A stretch of DNA of 64,000 nucleotides from Pseudomonas sp. LS-2 (GCF_003605735.1 NZ_QXTJ01000023.1:34568-98567); one strand, 5' to 3'. Shown: positions 26,261 to 36,181, counted from the stretch's first letter. Notes: a model not told the origin generated them from the letters alone. A program made the numbers and translations.

Positions 26261-28291
26261 CTACCCCTCGATCATCTCGCGCACCTTGGCGGTCAATTGG
26301 TCGAAGGCGAAGGGCTTGGTGATCATCTGCATGCCGGTTTCCAGGAAGCCTGCACGGGCGCCGGCGTTTTCCGCGTAGCCGGTAATGAACAGGACCTTGA
26401 GGTCCGGGCGCATCTGGCGGCCGATGTCCGCCAGTTGGCGGCCGTTCATGCCGGGCAGGCCGACATCGCTGATCATCAGGTCGATGCGTTGGGTGGATTC
26501 GAGAATCGGCACGGCGCCCACGGCGTCGCCGGCTTCCAGATAGGCGTAGCCCAGCTCGCCCAACACCTGGCTGACCAGGGCGCGCACGGCAGGGTCGTCC
26601 TCGACGATAAGGATGGTTTCGCCTTCCCGCGCCTCAATGGCCTGGTGGTCCAGTGTCGTTTCTTCGTCAGCCTTGTGGCCGTGGAAGCGCGGCAGAAACA
26701 GCTGGACCGTGGTGCCATGGCCGACTTGACTCTCGATGGCGACGTGGCCGTGAGATTGCTTGGTGAAGCCATAAATCATCGACAGTCCGAGCCCGGTGCC
26801 CTGGCCGATGGGTTTGGTGGTGAAGAACGGATCGAATGCCCGGCTGATCACGCTCTCCGGCATGCCGGACCCGGTGTCGGTCACGCTCAGCACCACATAG
26901 TCCCCCGGCAGCAGGTTCTCGTAGGCGTTGGTGAAATCGCGGTCCAGATGACGGTTGAAGGTTTCGATCATCAACATGCCGCCATTGGGCATGGCGTCGC
27001 GGGCATTGAGCACCAGGTTGAGCAGTGCGCTTTCCAGTTGGTTGGGGTCGGCTTCGGCGGTCCACAGTCCCTCCGCAAGGCACATGTCCAGGCGAATGCT
27101 CTCGTTGACACTGCGATGCAGCAACTCGCCCATGGAGTTGACCAGTTCGTTCATTTCCACCGGCTTTGAATCCAGCGATTGGCGACGGGAAAACGCCAAC
27201 AGACGATGGGTCAATGCGGCGGCTCGGTTGGCCGAGGTGACGCCCAGATCGATCAAGCCATCCAGGTCTTCGGTGCGGCCGCGCGCCAGACGCCGGCGCA
27301 GCAGTTCCAGACTGCCGATGATGCCGGTGAGCATGTTGTTGAAGTCGTGAGCGATGCCGCCGGTGAGTTGCCCAACGGCTTCCATTTTCTGCGATTGGCG
27401 CAGCACTTCCTCGTTGTGCCGCAGCTGCGAAGTGCGCTCTTCGACCTGTTGTTCAAGGGTTTCGTTGAGGCGGCGCAACTGGGTTTCGGCGAGCTTGCGC
27501 TCGGTGATGTCCGAGGTCACTCCCGTCAGCAGACTGACCCGCCCGTTGCGCGCGCGTATGGCGCGGGCGCGCACGTCCACCCAGTGCAGCGAGCCATCGG
27601 CCCAGACGTTGCGAAACTCGATGACGAAGTCATCGCCGGTGTCCAGGCTGCGCTGCAACGCGGATTGCATGCGCGGCTGGTCTTCCGGATACACCGATGC
27701 GAGCCAGTCGTGGTAGTTGAAAGGCGCGTTTTCGTCGCGGCCGAAGTGCGCCCGGCTGATGGCCGAACAATCCAGTTCGAGAAATTCGGCTTCCAGTTGC
27801 CACGACCCCAGTCGCCCGGCCTTGAGCGCATGTTGCAGACGCTGCTCGCTTTCCAGCAGGTCTTCCATGCGACTGCGCGCTTCGTATTGCCGGCGCCGCC
27901 CGCGCACGGCGGTAGTGACCAGACTGACCAGGGTGGCGGGGTGAAACGGACGCTCGAGGAAGGTCACGTTCCCGAGCATCTTGCCCAGACGGGCGGAGGG
28001 GTTCTGTTCAGGGCCACCGTGATGAGTCAACAAGACGATGGGAAAGTCTGACCAGGCTGGCTGGTTGGCCAACAGGCTCAGCAGCGGGTTCAGCTCGACC
28101 CCGCGCAGCGCCTCGTCAGCCACGATGGCCAGGCCGGCGCCGGAAATCAGCTCTTTGCACAGGCCCGCCAGATCGTGGGTGATGATGGCCGGGAAACCTG
28201 CCTCCTGCAGGATCATCAAGGCGATCTGGCTGTCCCTGCCGCGAGGGGCCAGGACGATAGCGCGTTCCGACAGTTGTCCGGGTGTACTCAC
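26261..28291 (-). CDS. Hybrid histidine kinase: receiver-like-PAS-HisKA-HATPase-REC
   Basis: A 676-residue soluble protein. Residues 1-140 form a receiver-like domain without a clear acceptor aspartate. A PAS/PAC region follows (about 155-275; WVDVRARAIRARNG, VTSDITERK), then a coiled coil and a HisKA domain of the HDFNN type (GGIAHDFNNMLTG), HATPase (GTGLGLSMIYGF) and a C-terminal receiver (acceptor Asp in LMISDVGLPGMNG, lysine in MITKPF). GTG 28291 is the only start that fits; it overlaps the stop of the KaiC-like gene by four bases, so the two are coupled and probably work together. Confidence 0.88.
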   Translation of the reverse strand: MSTPGQLSERAIVLAPRGRDSQIALMILQEAGFPAIITHDLAGLCKELISGAGLAIVADEALRGVELNPLLSLLANQPAWSDFPIVLLTHHGGPEQNPSARLGKMLGNVTFLERPFHPATLVSLVTTAVRGRRRQYEARSRMEDLLESEQRLQHALKAGRLGSWQLEAEFLELDCSAISRAHFGRDENAPFNYHDWLASVYPEDQPRMQSALQRSLDTGDDFVIEFRNVWADGSLHWVDVRARAIRARNGRVSLLTGVTSDITERKLAETQLRRLNETLEQQVEERTSQLRHNEEVLRQSQKMEAVGQLTGGIAHDFNNMLTGIIGSLELLRRRLARGRTEDLDGLIDLGVTSANRAAALTHRLLAFSRRQSLDSKPVEMNELVNSMGELLHRSVNESIRLDMCLAEGLWTAEADPNQLESALLNLVLNARDAMPNGGMLMIETFNRHLDRDFTNAYENLLPGDYVVLSVTDTGSGMPESVISRAFDPFFTTKPIGQGTGLGLSMIYGFTKQSHGHVAIESQVGHGTTVQLFLPRFHGHKADEETTLDHQAIEAREGETILIVEDDPAVRALVSQVLGELGYAYLEAGDAVGAVPILESTQRIDLMISDVGLPGMNGRQLADIGRQMRPDLKVLFITGYAENAGARAGFLETGMQMITKPFAFDQLTAKVREMIEG

Positions 28292-29772
28292 GCGTCCTCA
28301 TCCCGCAACAACGGATTGCTCTCGCCAAAATAATGCGGTACGCCGCGCAGCACGCCTTGAAAGGCTTCCAGAGGGGCGCCGATCTTCAAACCGTTGCCAC
28401 TGATGCGGTATTCGCGGATGGTCGATTCATGAGTCCCCGTACGTTTCTTGATGATGGAAATGGCCCGACGGACTTTGCCCAGTGCTTCGAAATAACGCAA
28501 CAGAATCACGGTGTCTGCCAGGTAAGTGATGTCAACCGGGGCACGCATGTCGCCGACCAGCCCGTGCTGAGCCACGGTCATGAAGGTCGACGCACCCTGA
28601 CGGTTGAGGAACAGCAGCAGCTCGTGCATGTGCAGCACCAGCGCATTCTCTTCCGGCATGGCCGCCTGATAGCCGTTGAGGCTGTCGATGACCACGGTCC
28701 GGATCTGTTTTTCGTCGACGCTGCGGCGCACTCTATGGGAAAACTCGCCGGGCGACAGTTCGGCGGCGTCCACCTGCTCGATCAGAAGATTACCCGTCTG
28801 CTGCAGGGCAGCGAGATCAATGCCCATCTTCTTCATGCGCTCGAACAGCAGGCCCATTTCCTCGTCGAAGATGAACAACCCGACTTTTTCACCCCGGGCC
28901 ACGGCCGCTGCGGCGAACACCAATGAAATCAGCGATTTACCCGTACCAGCCGGGCCCAGGACCAGCGTGCTGGAGCCGCTGTCTATACCGCCCCCGAGCA
29001 GCGCGTCGAGTTCGGGAAGGTTGCTGCTCATCTGCCTGCTCTGGTAGCCATTGCGGTGCTCTGCCGCCACCAGTCGCGGGAAAACATGGATACCGTCTTC
29101 CATTATGGTGAAGTCGTGGTAACCGCCGCGGTACTTCTGGCCGCGGTACTTCACGATCCGCAGGCGGCGGCGCTCGGCGCCGTAACTGGGGGTCAGTTCT
29201 TCGAGGCGGATGACCCCGTGGGCGACGCTGTGGACAGTCTTGTCCAGGGACTCGGTCGTCAGGTCGTCCAGCAGGATGACCGTGGCGTCGTAACGTGTGA
29301 AGTAGTGCTTGATCGCCAGAATCTGACGGCGGTAGCGCAGCGAGCTTTGCGCCAGCAGGCGGATTTCCGAAAGACTGTCGATCACCACTCGCGACGGCCG
29401 GACCCGTTCCACGACTTCGAAAATCTGTTTGGTGGCTTCGCCCAGCTCGAGGTCCGAGGAGTACAACAGGCTCTGCTGGTGCTCGGCGTTGAGCAGGTCT
29501 TCGGGCGGTGTCAGCTCGAAGACCTTGATGTGGTCGTCCAGCTCCCAGCCATGGGACCTGGCACCGTCGCGCAGTTCGCGCTCGGTCTCGGACAGTGTGA
29601 TGTACAGGCCCTTCTCGCCTGCGGCCGCGCCTGCCAACAGAAATTGCAGGGCTACGGTGGTCTTGCCGGTTCCGGGTTCTCCTTCGAGAAGAAACACATG
29701 ACTGCGTGAAAGACCACCCGCGAGGATGTCGTCCAGGCCCACGATGCCGGTTGCCGCTTTTGATGTAGTCAA
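28288..29772 (-). CDS. KaiC-like double RecA ATPase
   Basis: A 494-residue protein with two RecA/KaiC domains. Walker A motifs are GEPGTGKTT (residues 31-39) and GPAGTGKSL (near 276); Walker B strands are VVIDSLSE and VVIDSLNGY; acidic catalytic pairs lie in LSETERE and FDEEMG. Aligned by eye, the C2 autophosphorylation pair of cyanobacterial KaiC (Ser431-Thr432) is replaced by Thr416-Tyr417. No kaiA or kaiB is nearby. KaiC homologues in environmental pseudomonads have been tied to stress survival rather than timekeeping. The start is TTG with a GAGGG ribosome site. Confidence 0.9.
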   Translation of the reverse strand: MTTSKAATGIVGLDDILAGGLSRSHVFLLEGEPGTGKTTVALQFLLAGAAAGEKGLYITLSETERELRDGARSHGWELDDHIKVFELTPPEDLLNAEHQQSLLYSSDLELGEATKQIFEVVERVRPSRVVIDSLSEIRLLAQSSLRYRRQILAIKHYFTRYDATVILLDDLTTESLDKTVHSVAHGVIRLEELTPSYGAERRRLRIVKYRGQKYRGGYHDFTIMEDGIHVFPRLVAAEHRNGYQSRQMSSNLPELDALLGGGIDSGSSTLVLGPAGTGKSLISLVFAAAAVARGEKVGLFIFDEEMGLLFERMKKMGIDLAALQQTGNLLIEQVDAAELSPGEFSHRVRRSVDEKQIRTVVIDSLNGYQAAMPEENALVLHMHELLLFLNRQGASTFMTVAQHGLVGDMRAPVDITYLADTVILLRYFEALGKVRRAISIIKKRTGTHESTIREYRISGNGLKIGAPLEAFQGVLRGVPHYFGESNPLLRDEDA

Positions 29773-30053
29773 GAATCGCCCTCTTGCGACCTGAGAAAAG
29801 GTGGGCGCCGATCTGTTCCTCGGTCACCCAGGCAGCGACGATGACCGGGTCATTCCGGTTCGATGCTGCCATCACTCTGGACCCTAGCCACCTGTAACCG
29901 TTCAGTTTTTCGCCACATGCCACGCTATTTCGTGAGAGCTGTCGCGGTTCGGTCCGGCAAATGGCGCAACCGTGGCCTGCGACCGCAGACCCGGCTTGTT
30001 ATAGTCCGGCGCGATGGATTTCACCTAATGCCAGTCATTCAAGGATCACCGCC

Positions 30054-30866
30054 GTGTCCGACTACAGCGCTTTCAAGGTCGAACTCAACGACCATATCGC
30101 CCACGTGCAAATCAATCGCGCGGATAAGATCAACGCGATGAACGCGGCATTCTGGAGCGAAATCATCGATATTTTCCAGTGGATCGAAGACACCGACGAT
30201 GTACGCGTGGTGGTACTCAGTGGCGCGGGCAAGCATTTTTCGTCGGGGATCGACTTGATGCTGCTGGCCTCGGTGGCGAACGAGCTGGGCAAGGACGTCG
30301 GTCGCAATGCGCGCCTGTTGCGGCGCAAGATTCTGCAGATGCAGGAATCCTTCAGCGTCGTCGATCGTTGCAGCAAGCCGGTGCTGGCGGCGGTTCAGGG
30401 GTATTGCATCGGCGGTGCCATCGACCTGATCAGCGCCTGTGACATGCGGTATGCCGCCGATGATGCGCTGTTCTCCATCCGCGAGATCGACATGGGCATG
30501 GCCGCTGACGTCGGCACCTTGCAGCGTCTGCCACGGCTGATCGGCGACGGCATGATGCGCGAGATGGCCTACACCGGTCGCAACGTTAAGGCTGACGAGG
30601 CGCTGCGTATCGGTCTGGTCAATCGCACCTGGCCCGATCTGTCGTCATTGCTTGAGGGCGTCTTCGAAATCGCCCGTGAAATCGCGGCCAAATCTCCCAT
30701 CGCCATCAGCGGCAGCAAGCGCATGATCGGTTACATGCGTGATCACACTGTCGACGATGGTCTTGAATACGTTGCCACCTGGAACGCTGCCATGTTGCAA
30801 TCAGCAGACCTGAAGCTGGCGATGGTTGCTCACATGGGCAAACAGAAACCGGTTTTCGATAATTGA
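30054..30866 (+). CDS. Delta(3,5)-delta(2,4)-dienoyl-CoA isomerase-like crotonase
   Basis: A 270-residue crotonase. The oxyanion-hole segments are SGAGKHFSSGIDL and VQGYCIGGAIDL. The later motif FSIREIDMGMAADVGTLQRL is the hallmark of ECH1-type dienoyl-CoA isomerases, where the Glu and the second Asp shuttle protons. The reaction moves double bonds in dienoyl-CoA during beta-oxidation of unsaturated fatty acids with odd-positioned bonds. The GTG start has an AAGGA ribosome site. It is upstream of nudC on the same strand with a 92-base gap. Confidence 0.85.
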   Translation: MSDYSAFKVELNDHIAHVQINRADKINAMNAAFWSEIIDIFQWIEDTDDVRVVVLSGAGKHFSSGIDLMLLASVANELGKDVGRNARLLRRKILQMQESFSVVDRCSKPVLAAVQGYCIGGAIDLISACDMRYAADDALFSIREIDMGMAADVGTLQRLPRLIGDGMMREMAYTGRNVKADEALRIGLVNRTWPDLSSLLEGVFEIAREIAAKSPIAISGSKRMIGYMRDHTVDDGLEYVATWNAAMLQSADLKLAMVAHMGKQKPVFDN

Positions 30867-30958
30867 CCGGCGAACCCGAATTCGCCGGCACCTGTTGCCG
30901 TTGAGCCTCGCGTGCAGAGCCTCGGGCGGCACAGGCCGTTGATGTGAGGAGTGCTTTG

Positions 30959-31807
30959 ATGACGCGCCCGAGGCGTTGGACCACCGCTGTACTGGACACT
31001 CAGGCAGCAGGCGGGTGGGCCGTGGTCCACAGTGACCAGGGTTTTCTGCTGGACGGTAATGGTGTGATGTTCCCCCGCGAGTGGCTCAAGCGTCAGGAGC
31101 TGCCGCTGATGAGCGAGCACGGGATCGGCCATTTCGACGGCGAGCCGGTGTACGTGCAGGTGCTCAGGCATCCGGTCGAGCTCGAAGGCACACAATGGCA
31201 GACCTTGCGTCAGTTCATGCTTGCCGACGACGCCGACACGTTCGCCAAGCTCGGTTACGCCGCGCAGATCAGCACCTGGGCCAGGGAGCATCGGTTCTGC
31301 GGCAGTTGCGGTCAGCCGATGCAGCAAGTACCGGGAGAGCGGGCGATGTATTGCAAGGACTGTGATTTGCGCGCCTACCCGCGTATCTCACCGAGCATGA
31401 TCGTGCTGATTACCCGGGGCGACGAGGTGTTGCTGGCCCGCTCGCCGCGATTCGTGACCGGCGTCTACAGCACCCTGGCCGGGTTTGCCGAGCCGGGCGA
31501 GTCTGCCGAGGATTGCGTGCGCCGCGAGGTCATGGAGGAAGTGCAGATCAAGGTGAAGAACATCCAGTACAAAGGCAGCCAGTGCTGGCCGTTCCCGCAC
31601 TCGATGATGCTGGGCTTCCACGCCGAATACGAGAGTGGCGAGATCGTGCCACAGGCAGACGAGATCGAAGATGCGCAATGGTTCAGCATTCACGACATGC
31701 CGCCGTTACCGGCCAGTCGTTCCATTGCGCGCTATCTCATCGACTCGTATCTGGCAAAGCGTATGGGCTTAGTTGAACCAGTGCTGCCAGGCCAGGCGGA
31801 CGGTTAA
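30959..31807 (+). CDS. nudC: NAD(H) pyrophosphatase / RNA deNADding Nudix hydrolase
   Basis: A 282-residue NudC. A zinc ribbon with four cysteines (CGSCG ... CKDC, near residues 109-130) precedes the Nudix box [20 protein letters not shown]. The NudC-specific motif SQPWPFPxS appears as SQCWPFPHS, with Cys in place of Pro. It hydrolyses NADH to NMNH and AMP and can remove NAD caps from RNA. The ATG at 30959 has a GAGGAG ribosome site. Its last 39 bases overlap the 3' end of the convergent TSUP permease gene. Confidence 0.93.
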   Translation: MTRPRRWTTAVLDTQAAGGWAVVHSDQGFLLDGNGVMFPREWLKRQELPLMSEHGIGHFDGEPVYVQVLRHPVELEGTQWQTLRQFMLADDADTFAKLGYAAQISTWAREHRFCGSCGQPMQQVPGERAMYCKDCDLRAYPRISPSMIVLITRGDEVLLARSPRFVTGVYSTLAGFAEPGESAEDCVRREVMEEVQIKVKNIQYKGSQCWPFPHSMMLGFHAEYESGEIVPQADEIEDAQWFSIHDMPPLPASRSIARYLIDSYLAKRMGLVEPVLPGQADG

Positions 31808-32542
31808 TCCCAGTACCACGGTGATGAACACAGGGCGGATGAATTTCGCGCCGCCCTGGATGGCCGTTCTGGCACCCAGGAATGCGCCCACCATCAACGC
31901 CGAACCCATCGCCAGGCCAATCGCCCAGTCCACCGAGCCGTTGATCGCGAAGACCGTCAGCGCCGCGGCATTGCTGACGAAGTTCATGCTGCGCACCACG
32001 CCGCTGGCTTTCACCAGATCCACCGGGTACATCAGCAATGTGCTCACGGTCCAGAACGCGCCGGTGCCTGGCCCAGCCACGCCATCATAGAAACCCAGGC
32101 CGAATCCTTGAGTCGACTGCCATTTCGTCTTGATCGGTGCATCGCTGTCCAGGGGGGCTTTGGGCGTACCGCCAAACAGCAGGTACAGGCCGCAGCCGAA
32201 GACGATCACCGGGAGCATTTGATTGAGCAACTCGGCGGGCAGGTAGTGCGCAACGACCGCGCCGATCAACGCGCCGACGGCCGTGCCGATCAGTGCGCGG
32301 GTCCACTGCCTTGGGTGAAACAGCTTGCGCCGGTAGAAGGTAAAGCCGGCGGTGGCCGAACCGAACGTCGAGCTGAGTTTATTGGTGCCCAGTACCAAGT
32401 GCGGCGGCAGACCGGCGGTGAGCAGGGCAGGGGTGGTCAACAGGCCGCCGCCACCGGCAATGGCATCGATGAAGCCGGCAACGAACGCGACAACGGCAAG
32501 CACCAGCAACGTGGTGGGTTCTACGGAGAGTTCAAAAGGCAT
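31769..32542 (-). CDS. TSUP (TauE/SafE) family membrane permease
   Basis: A 257-residue integral membrane protein with about eight hydrophobic segments. It starts with the TSUP signature region ([20 protein letters not shown]) and has the repeated second-half counterpart ([19 protein letters not shown]). TSUP proteins move sulfite, sulfoacetate, thiosulfate or other organic anions; the substrate here is unknown. It converges on nudC and overlaps it by 39 bases, leaving no room for a terminator between them. Confidence 0.88.
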   Translation of the reverse strand: MPFELSVEPTTLLVLAVVAFVAGFIDAIAGGGGLLTTPALLTAGLPPHLVLGTNKLSSTFGSATAGFTFYRRKLFHPRQWTRALIGTAVGALIGAVVAHYLPAELLNQMLPVIVFGCGLYLLFGGTPKAPLDSDAPIKTKWQSTQGFGLGFYDGVAGPGTGAFWTVSTLLMYPVDLVKASGVVRSMNFVSNAAALTVFAINGSVDWAIGLAMGSALMVGAFLGARTAIQGGAKFIRPVFITVVLGLTVRLAWQHWFN

Positions 32543-32656
32543 GGAGGCAGGCTTACTTGGCAGATGGGCAGAAAGGCTGCCCGAAAGCCGGGATTCTACC
32601 TGTAAGCCGTGCCTTTTGGGCGCTGCTTTGCGGTTGATTCTGCAGACAACGGTGCC

Positions 32657-33796
32657 TCAAATATCCGAAACCGTTACCCAGCGCATTTCGTTCGCAGCCA
32701 TCCGGATCGCGGTCGCCAGCCGCTCTATTTCCAGCGCTTCGGCGAAGTCCGGGCCATCGTTGCCGGTGCCCGCAAGCGCCTTGACCAGCGCCAGCACCTC
32801 CAGCGTCTTCAGCTCGTTGTAACCCAGTTGATGACCCGGCGCCGGGCAGAACGCCGCATACCCAAGCTGCGTCGGCCCCGCCAGAATCCGCTGGAACCCG
32901 TCACGCCCCGGTTCACCCGCGCGGTAAAGACGCAGTTCGTTCAAGCGTTCCTGATCGAACGCAAGGGTCCCCTGGGTGCCGCTGATCTCGAAGCTGAGGT
33001 GGTTTTTGTAGCCGTGCTTCAGCCAACTGCTGGCGAAGGTGCCGCGTGCGCCGTTGGCGAAGCGCAGCAAGGCGTAGGTCTGGTCGTCGATGCCAATCGA
33101 ACGCTGTTCATCGCTGCCCCGGGTCGCCGGCCGTTGCCCGTGAACGGTCTGGGAGTCGGCGCACACCGCTTCGACATCGCCCAACAGATAGCGCGCCATC
33201 GCCAGCAGATGACTGCCCAGGTCGGCCAGCGCGCCACCGGCATGGGCCTGTTCGCAACGCCACGACCACGGCGACTGCGGATCGCCCATGAAGTCCTCGC
33301 TGAACTCGCCCTGGAAACTGACGATCTGCCCCAGTTCGCCACTGTCGATCATCTGCTTCGCTAGCCCGATCATCGGGTTGTGCTGATAGTTGTAGCCGAC
33401 CCGCGTCACCGCGCCAGAGGCTTTGGCTGCACGCTGCATCTCCCGGGCCTGCTCAAGGCTGACGGCCAGTGGTTTTTCGCAGTACACCGCCTTGCCCGCC
33501 TCAAGTGCCGCCATTGCCATGGGGAAGTGCAGGTGATTGGGCGTGGTGATCGCCACCAGCTGCACGGCCGGATCATTGATCAGTTGTTCCCAGTTGCTGT
33601 GGCTGTGATCGAATCCCCAGGCGCGGGCGCACTGTTCAGCGCGTTCAGCGTCGGCGTCGGCCAATGCGGCAAGTTTGAGGTTGAAGGGAAGCTCGAACGT
33701 GGTACGGGCGTTGTGGAAGGCCAGGGCGTGGGCCCGACCCATGAAGCCAGTGCCGATAAGGCCGACACCCAGATCCGGAAGCGAAGAGTCGCGCAT
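32657..33796 (-). CDS. Gfo/Idh/MocA-family NAD(P)-dependent oxidoreductase
   Basis: A 379-residue dehydrogenase. The N-terminal Rossmann fold has GLIGTGFMGRAHALAF; the catalytic-loop motif is YCEKPLAVS, where the lysine takes part in hydride transfer; the C-terminal alpha/beta domain contains GGALADLGSHLLAMARYLLG, with the His of the active site. Members oxidise sugars, inositol or related polyols; the substrate cannot be read from sequence. It is on its own, with an AAGGA ribosome site and a REP element upstream. Confidence 0.85.
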   Translation of the reverse strand: MRDSSLPDLGVGLIGTGFMGRAHALAFHNARTTFELPFNLKLAALADADAERAEQCARAWGFDHSHSNWEQLINDPAVQLVAITTPNHLHFPMAMAALEAGKAVYCEKPLAVSLEQAREMQRAAKASGAVTRVGYNYQHNPMIGLAKQMIDSGELGQIVSFQGEFSEDFMGDPQSPWSWRCEQAHAGGALADLGSHLLAMARYLLGDVEAVCADSQTVHGQRPATRGSDEQRSIGIDDQTYALLRFANGARGTFASSWLKHGYKNHLSFEISGTQGTLAFDQERLNELRLYRAGEPGRDGFQRILAGPTQLGYAAFCPAPGHQLGYNELKTLEVLALVKALAGTGNDGPDFAEALEIERLATAIRMAANEMRWVTVSDI

Positions 33797-33920
33797 GACA
33801 GCGTCCTTGGAGGTTGTTGTTATGCGGAAAATGTATTCTTTGAGTGCACAGGATGGAATCTTTATTCCATCAGATAAGCCTCAGATTCGCCTCAGCCGAG
33901 TGAAGTCTTGTGGCAGTTCT

Positions 33921-34016
33921 GTAGCAGTCCGGCCGGGCGGCGTTCGGCTTGCCGGCGGTGACATCATTGAAATCGCCACCGCCGGCAAACGGAACGCGGC
34001 CCGGCCGGACTGCTAC
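33921..34016. repeat. REP palindrome (GTAGCAG type), near-perfect arms
   Basis: Arms of 25 bases (GTAGCAGTCCGGCCGGGC at the left) with one mismatch pair region, enclosing a smaller GCCGGCGGTGAC/CCACCGCCGGC pairing. It lies between the divergent-side oxidoreductase start and the SDR gene end. Confidence 0.85.
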
Positions 34017-34047
34017 AGGTTCAGTGCGGGCGCGGTGCTGCGCTGTG

Positions 34048-34815
34048 TCAGGAGAGAAAACCGCCATCCACATTCAGCGCCACACCCGTGGTGTAACTCG
34101 ATGCATCGCTGGCCAGGTACAGGACTGTCCCGGCCATCTCGCTGGGCGCTGCGACGCGGTTGAGCGGGATCTGCAGCAGCGCCGTGTTGAGGATCTTCTC
34201 GTTACTCACCAGCGCCGAGGCGAATTTGGTGTCGGTCAAGCCTGGCAGCAGGGCGTTGCAGCGAATGCCGAACTGCGCGCATTCCTTGGCGAAGACCTTG
34301 GTCATGTTGATCACCGCCGCCTTGGTCACCGAGTAAATGCCCTGGAAGACGCCTGGCGAAACCCCGTTGATCGACGCCACGTTGATGATGCTGCCGCCGC
34401 CGTGTTCGCGCATCAGCTTCCCGGCTTCCACCGACATGAAGAAGTAGCCGCGGATGTTGACGTCGACGGTCTTCTGGAACGCCCCGAGGTCGGTGTCTAG
34501 CACGTTGCAGAATTGCGGGTTGGTGGCGGCGTTGTTCACCAGAATATCCAGCCGGCCGAACGTTTCGCGAATGTGCGCGAACACGCTGGTGATCTGTTCC
34601 ATTTCGCCGATGTGACAGGCAATTGCCGTGGCCTTGCCGCCGTCGGCGATGATCGCGTCGGCGACCTGCTGGCAACCTTCAATCTTGCGGCTGGAGACAA
34701 TGACGTGGGCGCCTTGCTGGGCCAGCAGTTTGGCGATGGCCTCGCCGATGCCCCGGCTGGCGCCGGATACGAAGGCGATCTTGCCGTCGAGGTCGAACAG
34801 TTGGGTCTTGGACAT
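34048..34815 (-). CDS. Short-chain dehydrogenase/reductase
   Basis: A 255-residue classical SDR. The nucleotide site is VSGASRGIGEAI, the NNAA motif follows in ILVNNAATNP, and the catalytic Ser-Tyr-Lys set is in INVASINGV and YSVTKAAVI. The ATG at 34815 has an AAGGAAG ribosome site. It follows the phosphotransferase gene by 58 bases in the same direction. That pairing with a phosphotransferase and acyl-CoA-type proteins hints at fatty acid or hydroxy-acid metabolism. Confidence 0.88.
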   Translation of the reverse strand: MSKTQLFDLDGKIAFVSGASRGIGEAIAKLLAQQGAHVIVSSRKIEGCQQVADAIIADGGKATAIACHIGEMEQITSVFAHIRETFGRLDILVNNAATNPQFCNVLDTDLGAFQKTVDVNIRGYFFMSVEAGKLMREHGGGSIINVASINGVSPGVFQGIYSVTKAAVINMTKVFAKECAQFGIRCNALLPGLTDTKFASALVSNEKILNTALLQIPLNRVAAPSEMAGTVLYLASDASSYTTGVALNVDGGFLS

Positions 34816-34873
34816 GTTGTCTTCCTTATCGTGTCGCAATCGGAGTACGTGCTCGCAAGCGGTAAACGTTGAC

Positions 34874-35941
34874 TCAAAGGCTGGAGCGGTCGATGACCTG
34901 CAACGCCATGTGCTCCAGCAGTTTGTTCATGTGAATGAACTGGGCGAAGCGTTTATCCTGGGTCTGGCCGTGGAAGAAGCGGTAGTAGATCTGTTGCACG
35001 ATCCCCGCAAGGCGGAACAGGCCGTAGGTGTAGTAAAAGTCGAAGTTGTCGATACGGATGCCGGAGCGTTCGGCGTAGTAGGCCACGAACTGTTCGCGGG
35101 TCAGCATCCCCGGCGCATGACTGGGCTGGCGACGCATCAGTTGCACCGGCGCCGGGTCGTCGGCCTGAATCCAGTAAGCAAGACTGTTGCCCAAGTCCAT
35201 CAGTGGATCGCCGAGGGTGGTCAATTCCCAGTCCAGCACGCCGATGATCTGCATCGGGTTGTCCGGGTCGAGAATCACGTTGTCGAAGCGGTAGTCGTTG
35301 TGCACGAGGCTCGATTGCGGAGGGTCGCCGGGCTTTTTCTCGTCCAGCCAACGCGCGACGTTCTCCCAGCTTGGCGCGTCCGGCGTGCGGGCCTTGTCAT
35401 AACGCTCGGTCCAGCCGCGAATCTGGCGCTCGACGTACCCCTGAGGCTTGCCGAGATCGCCCAGTCCGCAAGCGGTGTAATCCACCTGATGCAGGTCTAC
35501 CAGCTTGTCGATGAAGCTTTTGCACAGCGCCTCGGTCTGCACGGCGTCGAAGTTCATTTCAGCCGGCAGTTCGGAGCGCAGGATGATGCCCTTGACCCGC
35601 TCCATGACGTAGAACTCGGCACCGATCACCGATTCATCGGTGCAGTGAACGTAAGCCTTGGGGCAATACGGGAAGGCGTCCTTGAGCTGATTGAGGATGC
35701 GGAATTCGCGGCCCATGTCGTGGGCGCTTTTGGCCTTGTGGCCGAATGGCGGGCGCCGTAATACGAATTCCTGCTCGGGGTACTTCAACAGGTAGGTCAG
35801 GTTGGACGCGCCACCGGGAAACTGGCTGATCTGCGCGGTGCCACTCAGGCCTGGAATCTGGGCCTTGAGGTAGGGATCGATCAACGCAGCGTCGAGTTCT
35901 TCGCCGGATCGAACCTGGGTGGACTGGTCGGTTAGCGCCAT
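34874..35941 (-). CDS. Aminoglycoside-phosphotransferase-fold kinase (ACAD10/11-like)
   Basis: A 355-residue protein-kinase-like phosphotransferase. The glycine loop is QFPGGASNLTYLL, the ATP lysine is probably in EFVLRRPPF context nearby, the catalytic loop is LVHNDYRFDNVIL (Asp and Asn), and the metal-binding DFG equivalent is GVLDWELTTLGDP. The family resembles the kinase domain of mammalian ACAD10/11, which phosphorylates 4-hydroxyacyl-CoAs so that they can enter beta-oxidation. Real aminoglycoside resistance is unlikely. The downstream SDR and upstream SCP2 protein fit lipid metabolism. Confidence 0.82.
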   Translation of the reverse strand: MALTDQSTQVRSGEELDAALIDPYLKAQIPGLSGTAQISQFPGGASNLTYLLKYPEQEFVLRRPPFGHKAKSAHDMGREFRILNQLKDAFPYCPKAYVHCTDESVIGAEFYVMERVKGIILRSELPAEMNFDAVQTEALCKSFIDKLVDLHQVDYTACGLGDLGKPQGYVERQIRGWTERYDKARTPDAPSWENVARWLDEKKPGDPPQSSLVHNDYRFDNVILDPDNPMQIIGVLDWELTTLGDPLMDLGNSLAYWIQADDPAPVQLMRRQPSHAPGMLTREQFVAYYAERSGIRIDNFDFYYTYGLFRLAGIVQQIYYRFFHGQTQDKRFAQFIHMNKLLEHMALQVIDRSSL

Positions 35942-36092
35942 GCTTATCCCTGCTGTTTATTTTGGAGTGTCAGGATCATTGACTAATCTAATGCGCCGCC
36001 GACTCCCCGAACAAGCGCTGCAGGGCTTTATTGGCGAGCGTGTTACAGGTCGATCAGCGGTCCTGATCCGTGCGTTCGACAAACTCTGGAGC

Positions 36093-36127
36093 AAAAAAAA
36101 CCGAAGCCGCGGGACTTCGGTTTTTTT
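36093..36127. terminator. Terminator after the SCP2 gene
   Basis: CCGAAG/CTTCGG stem extended by an A8/T7 pair, so it can act in either direction. On the minus strand it ends the histidine-phosphatase/SCP2 transcript before the phosphotransferase gene. Confidence 0.85.
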
Positions 36128-36181
36128 GACGAAAGCGCTTTCTGATGCAAGCGCGCTCCCGCCCAACTGGTTCTCGTGATC

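Noticed and set aside
23981..34016. Repeated GTAGCAG palindromes as a possible CRISPR array
   Set aside because: The copies are scattered kilobases apart, are palindromic, and lack regular spacers; they are REP elements.
34874..35941. Aminoglycoside resistance gene
   Set aside because: Only the fold is shared; context and sequence fit the ACAD10/11-like kinases of lipid metabolism.
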